Positions 25,978 through 35,475 of a stretch of 64,000 nucleotides of DNA are shown here, in pieces. A model generated the notes under the pieces. The model ran no database searches. It was not told the DNA's origin and worked only from the letters and a program-made list of their open reading frames with translations. Every line of letters starts with the position of its first letter. The first letter of the stretch is position 1. The position numbers and the translations under genes are program-made. The stretch is taken from assembly GCF_013377015.1 (NCBI RefSeq), contig NZ_JACABA010000001.1, forward strand, positions 145,554-209,553, written 5' to 3'. This stretch comes from Rhodopseudomonas sp. Its GTDB lineage: Bacteria; Pseudomonadota; Alphaproteobacteria; Rhizobiales; Xanthobacteraceae.

Positions 25978-26343
25978 ATGAAAATTCCCGGCCCCGACCA
26001 TCCGATCGCCATCGCAGCCAATCCGAACCGCGTCCGTATCTCGGCCGACGGCGTGGTGATCGCCGAAACCGCCCGCGCCCTGACCCTGAAGGAGGCGAGC
26101 TATCCGGCGGTCCAGTATGTCCCACGCGACGACGCCAACATGGCGCTGCTGGCACGGACCTCCCGAGTCACCCATTGCCCCTACAAGGGCGACGCCAGCT
26201 ATTTCAGCATCACCGCCAGCGGCAACACCATTGCGGACGCAATTTGGAGCTACGAAAAGCCGTTCCCGGCGATGGCCGAGATTGCGGGCTATCTGGCGTT
26301 CTATCCTGATAAGGTCAGGATCGAGGAATTGCCCGGTAGCTGA
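25978..26343 (+). CDS. DUF427 domain protein
   Basis: The protein is 121 aa. The family signature is visible: a beta-rich core with TSRVTHCPYKGDASYFSI, then AIWSYEKPFPAMAEIAGYLAF and FYPDKV. DUF427 proteins are small and widespread; their biochemical function is unknown. ATG 25978 is chosen because GAGGA lies upstream. It is divergent from bolA and precedes the acyltransferase gene. Confidence 0.88.
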   Translation: MKIPGPDHPIAIAANPNRVRISADGVVIAETARALTLKEASYPAVQYVPRDDANMALLARTSRVTHCPYKGDASYFSITASGNTIADAIWSYEKPFPAMAEIAGYLAFYPDKVRIEELPGS

Positions 26344-26436
26344 CCACCAAGGTCGCAGTCCGGACGCCGACATCGACTTTGCTCATTCGGATTTGCACCT
26401 GCACCATTTCTTGAAGACGCCACGGCGGAGGGGTGG

Positions 26437-27624
26437 ATGACGATCGTTTCACAGTCGGGCGCAGCCGCTGCGGCCCCGGCAGCGACGCATCCTGCGCGAC
26501 GCAACGCCGCGCTCGACCGCACCCGCACCTTCCTGACCGTGCTGGTGCTGATTCACCACGCGGTGATCCCCTATACCTATTTCGGCCACACCGACGACAA
26601 ATCCTGGCTCGGCTTCGACTGCGTCGTGCTCGCCACCGACAGCTTCTTCATGGCGATGTTCTTCATGCTGTCCGGGCTGTTCCTGTGGCCGAGCCTCGAC
26701 CACCGACCGATGACCGGGTCGTTCGCGCGCGACCGGCTGGTGCGGCTGGGACTGCCGTTCGCGATCACCGCGGTAACCATCATCCCGATCGCCTACTACG
26801 CGCTGGCGCTGCGGGAGACTCCCCAGCTCGGCTTCGCCGAATTCTGGCGCAATATGATCACTGTCGGCCCGTGGCCGAGCGGGCCGCTGTGGTTTCTGTG
26901 GGTGCTGCTGATCTTCAACCTGATCGGCGGCGCGCTGTACCGGATTTCCCCGCAGGTGATCGTCCCGCTCAGCCGGCTGTCGCGGCACGGCTTCATCCAC
27001 CCGGTGAAGTTCTTCCTGTTCGTGTTCGCCGTCACCGCGCTCGTCTATGTGCCGATGCGGCTGGTTTTCGGACCGAGCTACTGGTTCGAGTTCGGACCGT
27101 TCTCGGTGCAGGCCAGCCGCGTGCTGTTCTATGCGGTGTATTTCTTCGTCGGCGCCGGGATTGGAGCGGCCGGTGTCGATCGCAGCGTGCTCTGCATCGA
27201 CGGACAGATGGCGAAGGGCTGGTGGGGCTGGGCGCTGCTGGCGCTGGTGCCGTACGGCGCGATGTGGGGGCTGATCTACGTCAAGCGCGAAATCCTCGAC
27301 AATCCCGACATACTGCCGCAATGGTACGAGGCCTGCTATGGCCTCGCCTTCGCGGCTTTCAGCGCCGCCATCATCTTCGCGATCCTGGCGTTCTTCCTGC
27401 GGTTCCGGCGAACCGGCTGGAGCATGCTGGATCCGCTGCAGAACGACGCCTACGGCATCTTCCTGGTGCACTACGCCTTCATGCTGTGGCTGCAATACTG
27501 GCTGTTCGACTATGACCTGCCGGCTGTCGCCAAGGCCGCGATGGTGCTGGTGCTCGGGCTGACGCTGAGCTGGATCGCGACCTCGGCATTGCGAAAAATT
27601 CCGGGCGCGTATCGGGTGCTGTAG
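26437..27624 (+). CDS. Membrane acyltransferase (acyltransferase 3 family)
   Basis: The protein is 395 aa with about ten hydrophobic helices. The N-terminal RTFLTVLVLIHHAVIPY carries the conserved histidine of family-3 O-acyltransferases, and MFFMLSGLFLWPS is the second typical helix. A late NDAYGIFLVHYAFMLWL segment also fits. Members acylate surface sugars or glucans in the cytoplasmic membrane. There are no adjacent polysaccharide genes, so the acceptor is unknown. Confidence 0.85.
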   Translation: MTIVSQSGAAAAAPAATHPARRNAALDRTRTFLTVLVLIHHAVIPYTYFGHTDDKSWLGFDCVVLATDSFFMAMFFMLSGLFLWPSLDHRPMTGSFARDRLVRLGLPFAITAVTIIPIAYYALALRETPQLGFAEFWRNMITVGPWPSGPLWFLWVLLIFNLIGGALYRISPQVIVPLSRLSRHGFIHPVKFFLFVFAVTALVYVPMRLVFGPSYWFEFGPFSVQASRVLFYAVYFFVGAGIGAAGVDRSVLCIDGQMAKGWWGWALLALVPYGAMWGLIYVKREILDNPDILPQWYEACYGLAFAAFSAAIIFAILAFFLRFRRTGWSMLDPLQNDAYGIFLVHYAFMLWLQYWLFDYDLPAVAKAAMVLVLGLTLSWIATSALRKIPGAYRVL

Positions 27625-27710
27625 CGACGCAGCAGCATTGGTCGAGCGACGCGCCCGGCAAGAAATGACGGGTGTGGTGGAGAGATGCGGTGCGTTAGAC
27701 GACGACGCCG

Positions 27711-29921
27711 TTACGCCTTGCCCGCCATATAATCCGGCAGCCAGCGCTCATGCGCGGCGTTCAACGCGCGCACGTCGACCGGCCGTTCGCCCTCGATGGC
27801 GAGCGTGTGGCCGCCGGTGAGCCCGATCTGAGCGCACGGCACGCCGATGGTCTTCAGCTTGGTCAGCACGCCGAGCAGATCGTCCTGCGCCACGGTGACC
27901 AGGTAGCGCGCCTGGTCCTCGCCGAACCACCAGGCATGCGGCACCATCGCTTCGGGCGCGGCGTCGAGCGCAGCACCAATGGACCCCGCGATCGCCATCT
28001 CGGCCAGCGCGATCAGCAGGCCGCCGTCGGACAGGTCGTGCACCGCGGTCGCGGTGCCGGAATGGATCATGCCGCGCACCACGTCGCCGTGGCGCTTCTC
28101 GGCGGCGAGATCGACCGGCGGCGGGGCGCCCTCCTCGCGGCCGCAGATGTCGCGCAAGTAAACCGACTGGCCGAGCCAGCCGTGGGTGTCGCCGATCAGC
28201 AGGATCGCCTCGCCTGCCGCCTTGAACGCCAGCGTGGTGGATTTGGTGAAATCATCGAGCAGGCCGACGCCGCCGATCGAGGGCGTCGGCAGAATGCCGC
28301 GGCCGTTGGTCTCGTTGTAGAGCGAGACGTTGCCCGACACGATCGGCGAATCGAGCGCAATGCAGGCTTCCGAAATGCCCTTCAGGCAGCCGACCAGCTG
28401 GCCCATGATTTCCGGGCGTTCCGGATTGCCGAAATTCAGATTGTCGGTGATCGCCATCGGCTTGCCGCCGACCGCGGTGATGTTGCGCCAGGCTTCGGCG
28501 ACCGCCTGCTTGCCGCCCTCATAGGGATCGGCCTCGCAATAGCGCGGCGTCACGTCGACGGTCAGCGCCAGCGCCTTCGGGCCGTCCTCGATCCGCACCA
28601 CCGCGGCGTCGCCGCCCGGGCGCTGCACGGTGTTGCCGCCGATGACGTGGTCGTATTGCTCCCAGACCCAGCGTTTCGAGCACAGCTCCGGCGTCGCGAT
28701 CAGCTTTTCCAGCGCCTCCATGACGCCGATCGGCGCCGCGATGTCGCGGGCGTGGATCACCGGCAGCTTCGGCGATTCGACGTGCGGCCGGTCGTAGAGC
28801 GGCGCCTCGTCGCCGAGTTCCTTGATCGGCAGCTCGGCCTTCACATCCCCGCCGTGCTTGACGACGAAACGCTTGGTCGGCGTGGTGTAGCCGACCACCG
28901 CGAAGTCGAGTCCCCACTTCTTGAAGATTGCCTCGGCCTGCTTTTCCTTCTCGGGCTTCAGCACCATGAGCATGCGCTCCTGGCTTTCTGACAGCATCAT
29001 CTCGTAGGCGGTCATGCCGGGCTCGCGGGTCGGCACCGCGTCGAGATCGAGATCGACGCCGAGGTCGCCCTTGGCGCCCATTTCCACCGCCGAGCAGGTC
29101 AAGCCCGCCGCGCCCATGTCCTGGATCGCAATCACGCAATCGGCCGCCATGATTTCGAGACAGGCTTCCAGCAGCAGCTTTTCGGCGAACGGATCGCCGA
29201 CCTGCACGGTCGGGCGCTTCTCGGCAGAATCGTCGTCGAATTCGGCCGAGGCCATCGAGGCGCCATGAATGCCATCGCGGCCGGTCTTGGAGCCGAGATA
29301 GACGATCGGCATGCCGACGCCAGACGCGGCCGCGAGGAAGATCTTGTCGCTGTCGGCGAGGCCGACCGCCATCGCATTCACCAGAATGTTGCCGTCATAG
29401 CGGGTGTGGAACCGGACCTGGCCGCCCACCGTCGGCACGCCGAAGGAATTGCCGTAGCCGCCGACGCCGGCGACCACGCCCGAGACCAGATGCCTTGTGC
29501 GCGGATGTTCCGGCGCGCCGAAGCTCAAGGCGTTGAGGCAGGCGATCGGCCGCGCGCCCATCGTGAACACGTCGCGCAAAATGCCGCCGACCCCGGTGGT
29601 GGCGCCCTGATACGGCTCGATGAAGCTCGGATGGTTGTGGCTCTCCATCTTGAACACGATGGCCTGGTTGTCGCCGATGTCGATCACGCCGGCATTCTCG
29701 CCCGGCCCCTGCAGCACCCACGGCGCTTTGGTCGGCAGCCCCTTCAGATGCAGCCGGGAGGATTTATACGAGCAGTGCTCGTTCCACATCGCTGAGAAGA
29801 TGCCGAGTTCGGTGAACGTCGGCTCCCGCCCGATCAGCTTGAGAATGCGCTGATATTCGTCCGGCTTGAGGCCATGGCTGGCGACCAGTTCGGGGGTGAT
29901 TTTCGGCTCAACGGAGGACAT
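27711..29921 (-). CDS. purL: Phosphoribosylformylglycinamidine synthase, large subunit
   Basis: The protein is 736 aa, the small-PurL form that works with separate PurS and PurQ subunits, both encoded at 34-35.5 kb. It makes FGAM from FGAR, ATP and glutamine-derived ammonia. Visible motifs are [13 protein letters not shown] near the N-terminus, [25 protein letters not shown] and the C-terminal ATPase-fold HDLSDGGLL. It is about 4.4 kb from purQ, with TrpB-like, thioesterase, caspase-like and DUF4431 genes in between. Confidence 0.97.
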   Translation of the reverse strand: MSSVEPKITPELVASHGLKPDEYQRILKLIGREPTFTELGIFSAMWNEHCSYKSSRLHLKGLPTKAPWVLQGPGENAGVIDIGDNQAIVFKMESHNHPSFIEPYQGATTGVGGILRDVFTMGARPIACLNALSFGAPEHPRTRHLVSGVVAGVGGYGNSFGVPTVGGQVRFHTRYDGNILVNAMAVGLADSDKIFLAAASGVGMPIVYLGSKTGRDGIHGASMASAEFDDDSAEKRPTVQVGDPFAEKLLLEACLEIMAADCVIAIQDMGAAGLTCSAVEMGAKGDLGVDLDLDAVPTREPGMTAYEMMLSESQERMLMVLKPEKEKQAEAIFKKWGLDFAVVGYTTPTKRFVVKHGGDVKAELPIKELGDEAPLYDRPHVESPKLPVIHARDIAAPIGVMEALEKLIATPELCSKRWVWEQYDHVIGGNTVQRPGGDAAVVRIEDGPKALALTVDVTPRYCEADPYEGGKQAVAEAWRNITAVGGKPMAITDNLNFGNPERPEIMGQLVGCLKGISEACIALDSPIVSGNVSLYNETNGRGILPTPSIGGVGLLDDFTKSTTLAFKAAGEAILLIGDTHGWLGQSVYLRDICGREEGAPPPVDLAAEKRHGDVVRGMIHSGTATAVHDLSDGGLLIALAEMAIAGSIGAALDAAPEAMVPHAWWFGEDQARYLVTVAQDDLLGVLTKLKTIGVPCAQIGLTGGHTLAIEGERPVDVRALNAAHERWLPDYMAGKA

Positions 29922-30052
29922 TCGGCGCGACCCTGGACGCGCCGGAGGGCCCGGCGCGGTGCCCGTTGTTTAGAAAGATCGGGGAAGCGGGGGAAGCGTT
30001 TTTTGCGGGTTTCCGGGTCCGTTTACCGCGCCCTGAACGGCACGCAGAACAG

Positions 30053-30191
30053 CTCATGGTTCGAGACGCGCGCTCAAGAGCGCGCTCCTCACCATGAGGG
30101 CATTGCCATGAGAGCGCGGCGTAACGATGCCCCTCATCCTGAGGAGCCCGGCGCAGCCCGAAGGGCTGAGCCGGGCGTCTCGAAGGATGAG
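30053..30191. repeat. Interspersed palindromic repeat, family B
   Basis: Characteristic CTCATGGTTCGAGACGCG, GCGCTCCTCACCATGAG, CTCATCCTGAGGAGCCCG and GGGCGTCTCGAAGGATGAG segments occur in inverted pairs. Other copies lie at 37720-37827 and 58094-58210. The order of the two halves is swapped in this copy. It fills the gap between purL and the TrpB-like gene. Confidence 0.8.
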
Positions 30192-30228
30192 GGTGTTCAG
30201 CACGGGTAGGTCCCGGAATCCGCCGGCC

Positions 30229-31593
30229 TCAGGCCGCGACCGCCGGCAGCCCGGCGAGCGCCATCGCCAGGTCGGCTTCGTCGTAGTCCTGATCGACCAG
30301 CTTGCCCTCGAAATAGTTGATGTAGGACTGCATGTCGAAATGGCCGTGGCCGGACAGGTTGAAGACGATGGTCTCGGCCTTGCCTTCGAGTTTGCAGCGC
30401 AGCGCCTCGTCGATCGCGCAGCGCACCGCGTGGGTGGATTCCGGCGCCGGCACGATGCCCTCGGTGCGGGCGAACTGCACGCCGGCCTCGAAGCATTTGA
30501 CTTGGTGATAGGCCCGCGCCTCGATCAGGCCGAGTTCATAGGCGTGCGACACCATCGCGCCCATGCCGTGATAGCGCAGGCCGCCGGCATGGAAGCCGGG
30601 CGGGATGAAGGTCGAGCCCAGCGTGTGCATCTTCACCAGCGGGGTCAGATGCGCGGTGTCGCCGAAATCATAGGCGTACTTGCCGCGGGTCAGCGACGGA
30701 CACGCCGCCGGCTCCACCGCGATGATGCGCCGGGAACGGCCGCCGCGCAGCTGCAAGCCGAGATAGGGGAACGCCAGGCCGGCGAAATTCGAACCGCCGC
30801 CGGCGCAAGCGATCACGATATCCGGATCGTCGCCCGCCATCTCGAACTGCTTGATGCACTCTTCGCCGATGATGGTCTGGTGCAGCATCACATGATTGAG
30901 CACCGAACCGAGCGCGTATTTGATGTCCGGATTCTTCGCCGCGACTTCGACCGCTTCGGAGATCGCGATGCCTAGCGAGCCGGGACTGTTGGGATGCAGC
31001 GCCAGGATGGCGCGGCCGGAATCGGTTTCGTTCGACGGCGACGCGATGCAGCGCGCACCATAGGTCTCCATCAGCGCGCGGCGATACGGCTTCTGGTCGT
31101 AGGAGACGCGCACCTGGAACACCAGCACGTCGAGGCCGAACAGCGAGCCGGCGAAGGCGAGCGATGAACCCCATTGCCCGGCACCGGTTTCGGTCGACAG
31201 CTTCTTGATGCCGGCTTGCTGATTGTACCAGGCCTGCGGCACCGCGGTGTTCGGCTTGTGTGAACCGGCCGGCGAGACGCCTTCATATTTGAAATATATC
31301 TTGGCCGGGGTATCGAGCGCCTGCTCCAGCCGCCGGGCGCGGACCAGCGGCGACGGCCGCCACATCCGAAACACGTCGCGCACCGGCTGCGGGATCTCGA
31401 TGTAACGCTCGGTTGCGACCTCCTGCAGGATCAATTCCATCGGGAACAGCGGCTCAAGATCGGCCGGGCCGACCGGCTGATGCGTACCGGGATGCAGCAC
31501 CGCCGGCACCGGCTTGGGAAAGTCCGCATTTAAATTGTACCAAACCTTCGGAATATGCTCCTCGTCGAGGACGTACTTGATCTGGTCGCTCAC
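30229..31593 (-). CDS. TrpB-like PLP enzyme (TrpB2 type)
   Basis: The protein is 454 aa. It belongs to the TrpB2 branch of tryptophan synthase beta subunits: long N-terminus with VWYNLNADFPKP, RPSPLVRARRLEQAL, the PLP lysine in AGSHKPNTA, the TETGAGQWGSSLA segment, and the phosphate-binding CAGGGSNFAGLAFP. TrpB2 enzymes combine indole and serine, but some may act on other substrates; no trpA is nearby. GTG 31593 is chosen because GAGGGAGAG lies just upstream; a TTG at 31608 would overlap that site. Confidence 0.9.
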   Translation of the reverse strand: MSDQIKYVLDEEHIPKVWYNLNADFPKPVPAVLHPGTHQPVGPADLEPLFPMELILQEVATERYIEIPQPVRDVFRMWRPSPLVRARRLEQALDTPAKIYFKYEGVSPAGSHKPNTAVPQAWYNQQAGIKKLSTETGAGQWGSSLAFAGSLFGLDVLVFQVRVSYDQKPYRRALMETYGARCIASPSNETDSGRAILALHPNSPGSLGIAISEAVEVAAKNPDIKYALGSVLNHVMLHQTIIGEECIKQFEMAGDDPDIVIACAGGGSNFAGLAFPYLGLQLRGGRSRRIIAVEPAACPSLTRGKYAYDFGDTAHLTPLVKMHTLGSTFIPPGFHAGGLRYHGMGAMVSHAYELGLIEARAYHQVKCFEAGVQFARTEGIVPAPESTHAVRCAIDEALRCKLEGKAETIVFNLSGHGHFDMQSYINYFEGKLVDQDYDEADLAMALAGLPAVAA

Positions 31594-31658
31594 GTTTCTC
31601 TCCCTCAATGGCTCGGACCGCGTTCGGGCACCGTATACAGCTGCCGGCAGGCTGTGAA

Positions 31659-31672
31659 TTGAGCAACGTCAA
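31659..31672. promoter_or_regulatory. Possible FNR/FixK-like half-match box
   Basis: TTGAGCAACGTCAA fits TTGA-N6-TCAA but has G rather than C/T at position 5. It lies between the divergent TrpB-like and thioesterase genes, 55-80 bp from each start, a suitable position. A match of this quality could arise by chance about once in a window this size. Confidence 0.3.
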
Positions 31673-31726
31673 TTAGGTCCTGTCCAGCCCCGATCGGCAT
31701 TTGCACTGCACGCGTCGATCGGGTTT

Positions 31727-32248
31727 ATGGAGGCGAAACTCGACGAAAGGATAAGCCGCTTGCGACAGACCGCCGACACACCGCGCCCCGAGCGCCCCGA
31801 TCTCCTGATCGCCACCGAGGGCGAATTCGCCGGCTGGCGGACCTGGAGCCGCGACACCTTCGAATCCAGCAACGGCCCGTTCTGGCACCGGATCGACGAC
31901 GACGGCAAGGTGCGCTGCGCCTTCCGGGTCGAGAAGAAACACCTCAACGGCCTGCGCGCGGTGCATGGCGGCTGCATGATGACCTTCGCGGATTATTGCC
32001 TGTTCGCAATCGCCTCGCGCGAATTGCAGGCCCCCGCCGTCACCGTGGCGTTCGGCTGCGAATTCCTCGACGCCGCGGTGGAAGGCGAGTTGGTCGAAGC
32101 CACCGGCGAAGTCACCCGCGCCGGCCGCTCGCTGATCTTCGTCCGCGGCATGCTGAAAAGCGGCGACCGGCCGCTGTTCACCTTTTCCGGGACGATCAAG
32201 CGGGTGAAACGGAAAATTCCGCCGAGCGAGGTCCGCGACAGCCATTGA
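31727..32248 (+). CDS. PaaI-type hotdog thioesterase
   Basis: The protein is 173 aa with a single hotdog fold: the helix-start HGGCMMTFADYCLF (equivalent to the HGG active-site motif) and VTVAFGCEFLDAAVEGE strand. These proteins hydrolyse acyl-CoA thioesters; the substrate is not predictable. The N-terminal about 45 residues are variable. It is divergent from the TrpB-like gene. Confidence 0.85.
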   Translation: MEAKLDERISRLRQTADTPRPERPDLLIATEGEFAGWRTWSRDTFESSNGPFWHRIDDDGKVRCAFRVEKKHLNGLRAVHGGCMMTFADYCLFAIASRELQAPAVTVAFGCEFLDAAVEGELVEATGEVTRAGRSLIFVRGMLKSGDRPLFTFSGTIKRVKRKIPPSEVRDSH

Positions 32249-32356
32249 GAGGTTCGGGCTGGGCCGTGAACACGCCATTTCGCGGGGATGCGCTCAACGC
32301 CAGGCTCGATGGCCGGACCCCGGTTGGGTCGTCTCACCGCTGAATCGATCATTGCG

Positions 32357-32370
32357 TTGATTCAGATCAA
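32357..32370. promoter_or_regulatory. FixK/FNR-like box upstream of caspase gene
   Basis: TTGATTCAGATCAA is a full palindromic match to TTGAT-N4-ATCAA. It is 105 bp upstream of the caspase-like start at 32475, a plausible spot for activation under low oxygen. No promoter element was assigned. Confidence 0.5.
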
Positions 32371-32474
32371 GCTTCCCCGCAGGATGAATTTTACCATCAA
32401 AAAAAGTTGGCGATGGCGCGCAAACTAGCCTGATGAGGTATTAGTTTGGCAGTACCCTTCGGGGAATCCACACG

Positions 32475-33704
32475 ATGAAGCGCCGCGCCGTTGTTTCATT
32501 CTTCCTCCTGATCGCGATTTTGATATCGCCGGCTGTTGCCGAAAAGCGGGTAGCTCTCGTGATCGGAAACTCGGCCTACCAAAACATTCCGCGTCTCGAT
32601 AATCCGAAAAACGATGCCATCCTGGTGGCCGATACATTGAACAGACTGGGCTTCACCCTGGTGGGTGGGGGAGCTCAGGTGGACCTCGACAAGCCTCGGT
32701 TCGATTCGCTGGTTCAACGTTTTGGCAACCAACTCATCGGTGCCGACGTTGCATTGTTCTATTACGCCGGACACGGGATTCAAGTTCGCGGAACGAACTA
32801 CCTTGTCCCGGTTACGGCCAATCCGGTTCGCGAGACGGATGTTGATTTCCAGATGGTCGACGCCGCGCTGGTGCTTCGACAGATGGAAGGAGCCGTCACC
32901 AAGCTTAATCTGGTGATCTTGGACGCCTGCCGCAACAACCCTTTCGGTGGACGAGGTTTGCGATCCGCCGATGGTGGCCTTGCTCAAATGCGGGCACCGG
33001 AGGGGACCCTGCTCTCATATGCCACCCAGCCGGGAAGCGTCGCACTGGACGGAGACGACGGGCACAGCCCTTATACAAAGGCTCTCGTCGAGACCGTGCA
33101 AAAGCCCGGACTTGATGTTCTTCAAACCTTCAATCAGGTCGGATTGATTGTTAAGCACGCAACGGGTAACTCGCAGCAGCCGTGGGTCTCCACGTCACCG
33201 ATCGATGGTTCATTCTATTTCGCGGGCGCCGCTCCAACCCAGCAGGCCCCCGTCGCCATTCCGGTGACACCGCCATCGACGCCGAAAGCTCCGCCTGCGG
33301 CGAAATCGCTCGAACAACGCGCCATCGAGTTTGCAACCGAGTACATGAGTCAATCGAGCGGCGATGCATCGGATTTCCTGGCTTACGAGAGAAGGAGTCT
33401 TGATGAACAAGTCGAATTTTATGGAAAGACGATGAACCGCGCCGATGTTCTCAGGGAAAAGGAGCAATATACCGCGCGATGGCCGGTTCGATCGTACAAG
33501 CTGTTGCCTGAGGCAACGCGAACTTCGTGCAAGGACGAACAGTCAAAATGTCAAATAAGCGGCGTTGTTGTCTTCAGCGCATCGAATCCCTTGACGGGAA
33601 AGAAGTCGACAGGAAGGGCGTCTTTTGAATTTGGCATCAGCTTCATTACGGGCGCGGCTAGAATATTTTCCGAAAATGGAAAGACCTTGTCAGCGCAGCA
33701 CTGA
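32475..33704 (+). CDS. Caspase-like (C14) secreted protein
   Basis: The protein is 409 aa with a signal peptide (FFLLIAILISPAVAEK). A caspase fold covers about residues 23-230: RVALVIGNSAYQNIPRL, the catalytic histidine in FYYAGHG (H100) and the catalytic cysteine in LDACRNNPF (C152). A proline-rich linker near 255-275 leads to an unrecognised C-terminal domain of about 130 residues. Metacaspase-like enzymes cleave after basic residues; here export suggests a periplasmic role. A DUF4431 gene follows 55 bp later and may be co-transcribed. GC is lower than in the adjacent purine genes. Confidence 0.85.
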   Translation: MKRRAVVSFFLLIAILISPAVAEKRVALVIGNSAYQNIPRLDNPKNDAILVADTLNRLGFTLVGGGAQVDLDKPRFDSLVQRFGNQLIGADVALFYYAGHGIQVRGTNYLVPVTANPVRETDVDFQMVDAALVLRQMEGAVTKLNLVILDACRNNPFGGRGLRSADGGLAQMRAPEGTLLSYATQPGSVALDGDDGHSPYTKALVETVQKPGLDVLQTFNQVGLIVKHATGNSQQPWVSTSPIDGSFYFAGAAPTQQAPVAIPVTPPSTPKAPPAAKSLEQRAIEFATEYMSQSSGDASDFLAYERRSLDEQVEFYGKTMNRADVLREKEQYTARWPVRSYKLLPEATRTSCKDEQSKCQISGVVVFSASNPLTGKKSTGRASFEFGISFITGAARIFSENGKTLSAQH

Positions 33705-33759
33705 CGCATATTGCGCCAGCAACGCCCGCGAACAAGATCAATAGGGTAAAGGACCGACT

Positions 33760-34218
33760 ATGACGACAAAGCGGAAGCTATTTCTTGCCGCTGTCCTTGT
33801 TCTGGGCGCGCCATTTGCAGGACCGGCAGGTGCGGCCGCAACCGATTCCTGTCTCGATATCGACTCGTCCCGAACAGTAGTATTTGATGGAAAATTGACC
33901 CACAAAGTGTTTCCGGGACCGCCAAACTTTGAAGATGTTGGTAAAGGCGACCGGCCTGAACCGAGTTACATTCTTCAACTCCAGAAATCGATCTGTGTCG
34001 TGGGCATCGACAAGCAGGTTGATCGCGTGCAAATCTTTCCGGAGCTTCCAGAGCAAGGCCCTGACAATCGTGCTTTGTGGGCGAAGCTTAAAAGTCTGAT
34101 CGGCAAGCAGGTGACTGTCACTGGAACTTCAGCATTCACTTCGTTCACCGGGCATCACCACGCTCCGCTGCTATTGCCAATCACGGAAATCCAACGGGCT
34201 CCCGCGGAGCAGCGATAA
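33760..34218 (+). CDS. DUF4431 secreted protein
   Basis: The protein is 152 aa with a signal peptide (LFLAAVLVLGAPFAGPAGAAA). The mature part resembles DUF4431: GKLTHKVFPGPPNFEDVGKGDRPE, two cysteines (CLDID and SICVVG), and a GKQVTVTGTSAFTSFTGHHHAPLLL strand typical of this OB-like family. The function is unknown. It follows the caspase-like gene by 55 bp on the same strand; the intergenic region carries its own weak ribosome site. Confidence 0.75.
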   Translation: MTTKRKLFLAAVLVLGAPFAGPAGAAATDSCLDIDSSRTVVFDGKLTHKVFPGPPNFEDVGKGDRPEPSYILQLQKSICVVGIDKQVDRVQIFPELPEQGPDNRALWAKLKSLIGKQVTVTGTSAFTSFTGHHHAPLLLPITEIQRAPAEQR

Positions 34219-34278
34219 GGCGCTTTGACTGGTCATCGATATCGTCGTGCGCGTCACAGGCGGCCGGTCGCGGCAGCG

Positions 34279-34980
34279 CTACGCGGCGCGGCCGAGATGC
34301 TCCACCAGCCCGGCGAACAGGCCGCGGCCGTCGGTACAGCCCATGATGGCTTCGACGTGGTTTTCCGGATGCGGCATCATGCCGAGCACGTTGCCGCGGT
34401 CGCTGACGATGCCCGCGATTCCGGCTGCGGCGCCGTTGATGTTGGATTGCTCATCGACGATGCCGTCGGCGGAGCAATAGCGATACAGCACCCGGCCGTC
34501 GCCCTCGAGCCGCTGCAGCGTCTCTGCGTCGGCCTCGTAATTGCCTTCGCCATGCGCCACCGGCACCCGGATCACCTGGCCGGCATTGTAGCCGCGAGTG
34601 AACGGCGAATCCGAGCGCTCGACCCGCAGGTGAACGTCGTGGCAAATGAACTTTAGCCGCGCGTTGCGCATCAAGACGCCCGGCAGCAAGCCGGACTCGC
34701 ACAGGATCTGGAAGCCGTTGCAGACGCCGAGCACCAGCCCGCCGCCATCGGCGAATTTCCGCACCGCGTCCATCACCGGCGCGCGCGCCGCGATCGCGCC
34801 GCAGCGCAGATAGTCGCCATAGGAGAAGCCGCCGGGAACCACCACGAGATCGGTGCCTACCGGCAACGATTTCTCGGCGTGCCACACCATCGCGGGCTCA
34901 TGGCCGGAGATCAGTTTCAGCGCCCGAGCCATGTCGCGCTCGCGGTTGATGCCGGGGAAGACGAGGACGGCGGATTTCAT
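34279..34980 (-). CDS. purQ: FGAM synthase, glutaminase subunit
   Basis: The protein is 233 aa, a class I glutamine amidotransferase supplying ammonia to PurL. Motifs are [18 protein letters not shown], the nucleophile cysteine in [10 protein letters not shown], and the C-terminal MMPHPENH carrying the catalytic His and Glu. Its ATG overlaps the stop of the upstream 77-aa gene by 4 bp. It is the last gene of purC-purS-(77 aa)-purQ. Confidence 0.97.
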   Translation of the reverse strand: MKSAVLVFPGINRERDMARALKLISGHEPAMVWHAEKSLPVGTDLVVVPGGFSYGDYLRCGAIAARAPVMDAVRKFADGGGLVLGVCNGFQILCESGLLPGVLMRNARLKFICHDVHLRVERSDSPFTRGYNAGQVIRVPVAHGEGNYEADAETLQRLEGDGRVLYRYCSADGIVDEQSNINGAAAGIAGIVSDRGNVLGMMPHPENHVEAIMGCTDGRGLFAGLVEHLGRAA

Positions 34981-35210
34981 AGTGAGGGTGCTTCGTTGAG
35001 TTCGAGACGGCGCTCGATGCGATCGAGCCGCTGTTCATAGCGACCGAGTGTGGCGTGGATGCCGGAAAGCTCCGTATGCACGCCGATCATCTCCAATCGG
35101 AATGCCTGCATCGAGTGCTTCATCTCGCCGATCTCACCTTTGATCTGCGAGATGTCGTGCTGCACCGATTTCAGTACTTCATAAACCAAATCAGCGCTGA
35201 TCTCAGCCAT
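34977..35210 (-). CDS. Small coiled-coil protein within pur operon
   Basis: The protein is 77 aa and predicted mainly helical, with heptad-like spacing: [20 protein letters not shown], then [14 protein letters not shown] and [14 protein letters not shown]. It lies between purS and purQ, 18 bp after purS, and overlaps purQ by 4 bp, so it is translated together with PurQ. No family is recognised with certainty. Similar small coiled-coil proteins occur in rhizobial genomes at unrelated loci. A structural or scaffold role is only inference. Confidence 0.65.
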   Translation of the reverse strand: MAEISADLVYEVLKSVQHDISQIKGEIGEMKHSMQAFRLEMIGVHTELSGIHATLGRYEQRLDRIERRLELNEAPSL

Positions 35211-35228
35211 GACCCGATCTCCGGAGAC

Positions 35229-35471
35229 TTAACCCCGCACCTCGATAGCATAATTCTCGATCACGGTGTTCGCCAGCAGCTTGTCGGCGGCGTCCTTCAA
35301 CGCCGCTTCGGCTTTCGCCTTGTCGGCGCCGGCGATCTCGATGTCGAACACCTTGCCCTGGCGGACGCTGGCGATGCCATCGACGCCGAGCGATTTCAGC
35401 GCACCCTCGATCGCCTTGCCTTGCGGATCGAGGATGCCGGTCTTCAGCGTAACAGTCACACGCGCTTTCAC
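35229..35471 (-). CDS. purS: FGAM synthase, PurS subunit
   Basis: The protein is 80 aa. PurS bridges PurQ and the small PurL. The sequence MKARVTVTLKTGILDPQGKA, then GVDGIASVRQGKVFDIEI, is characteristic. It is 4 bp downstream of the purC stop and precedes the coiled-coil gene. Confidence 0.96.
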   Translation of the reverse strand: MKARVTVTLKTGILDPQGKAIEGALKSLGVDGIASVRQGKVFDIEIAGADKAKAEAALKDAADKLLANTVIENYAIEVRG

Positions 35472-35475
35472 GGCG

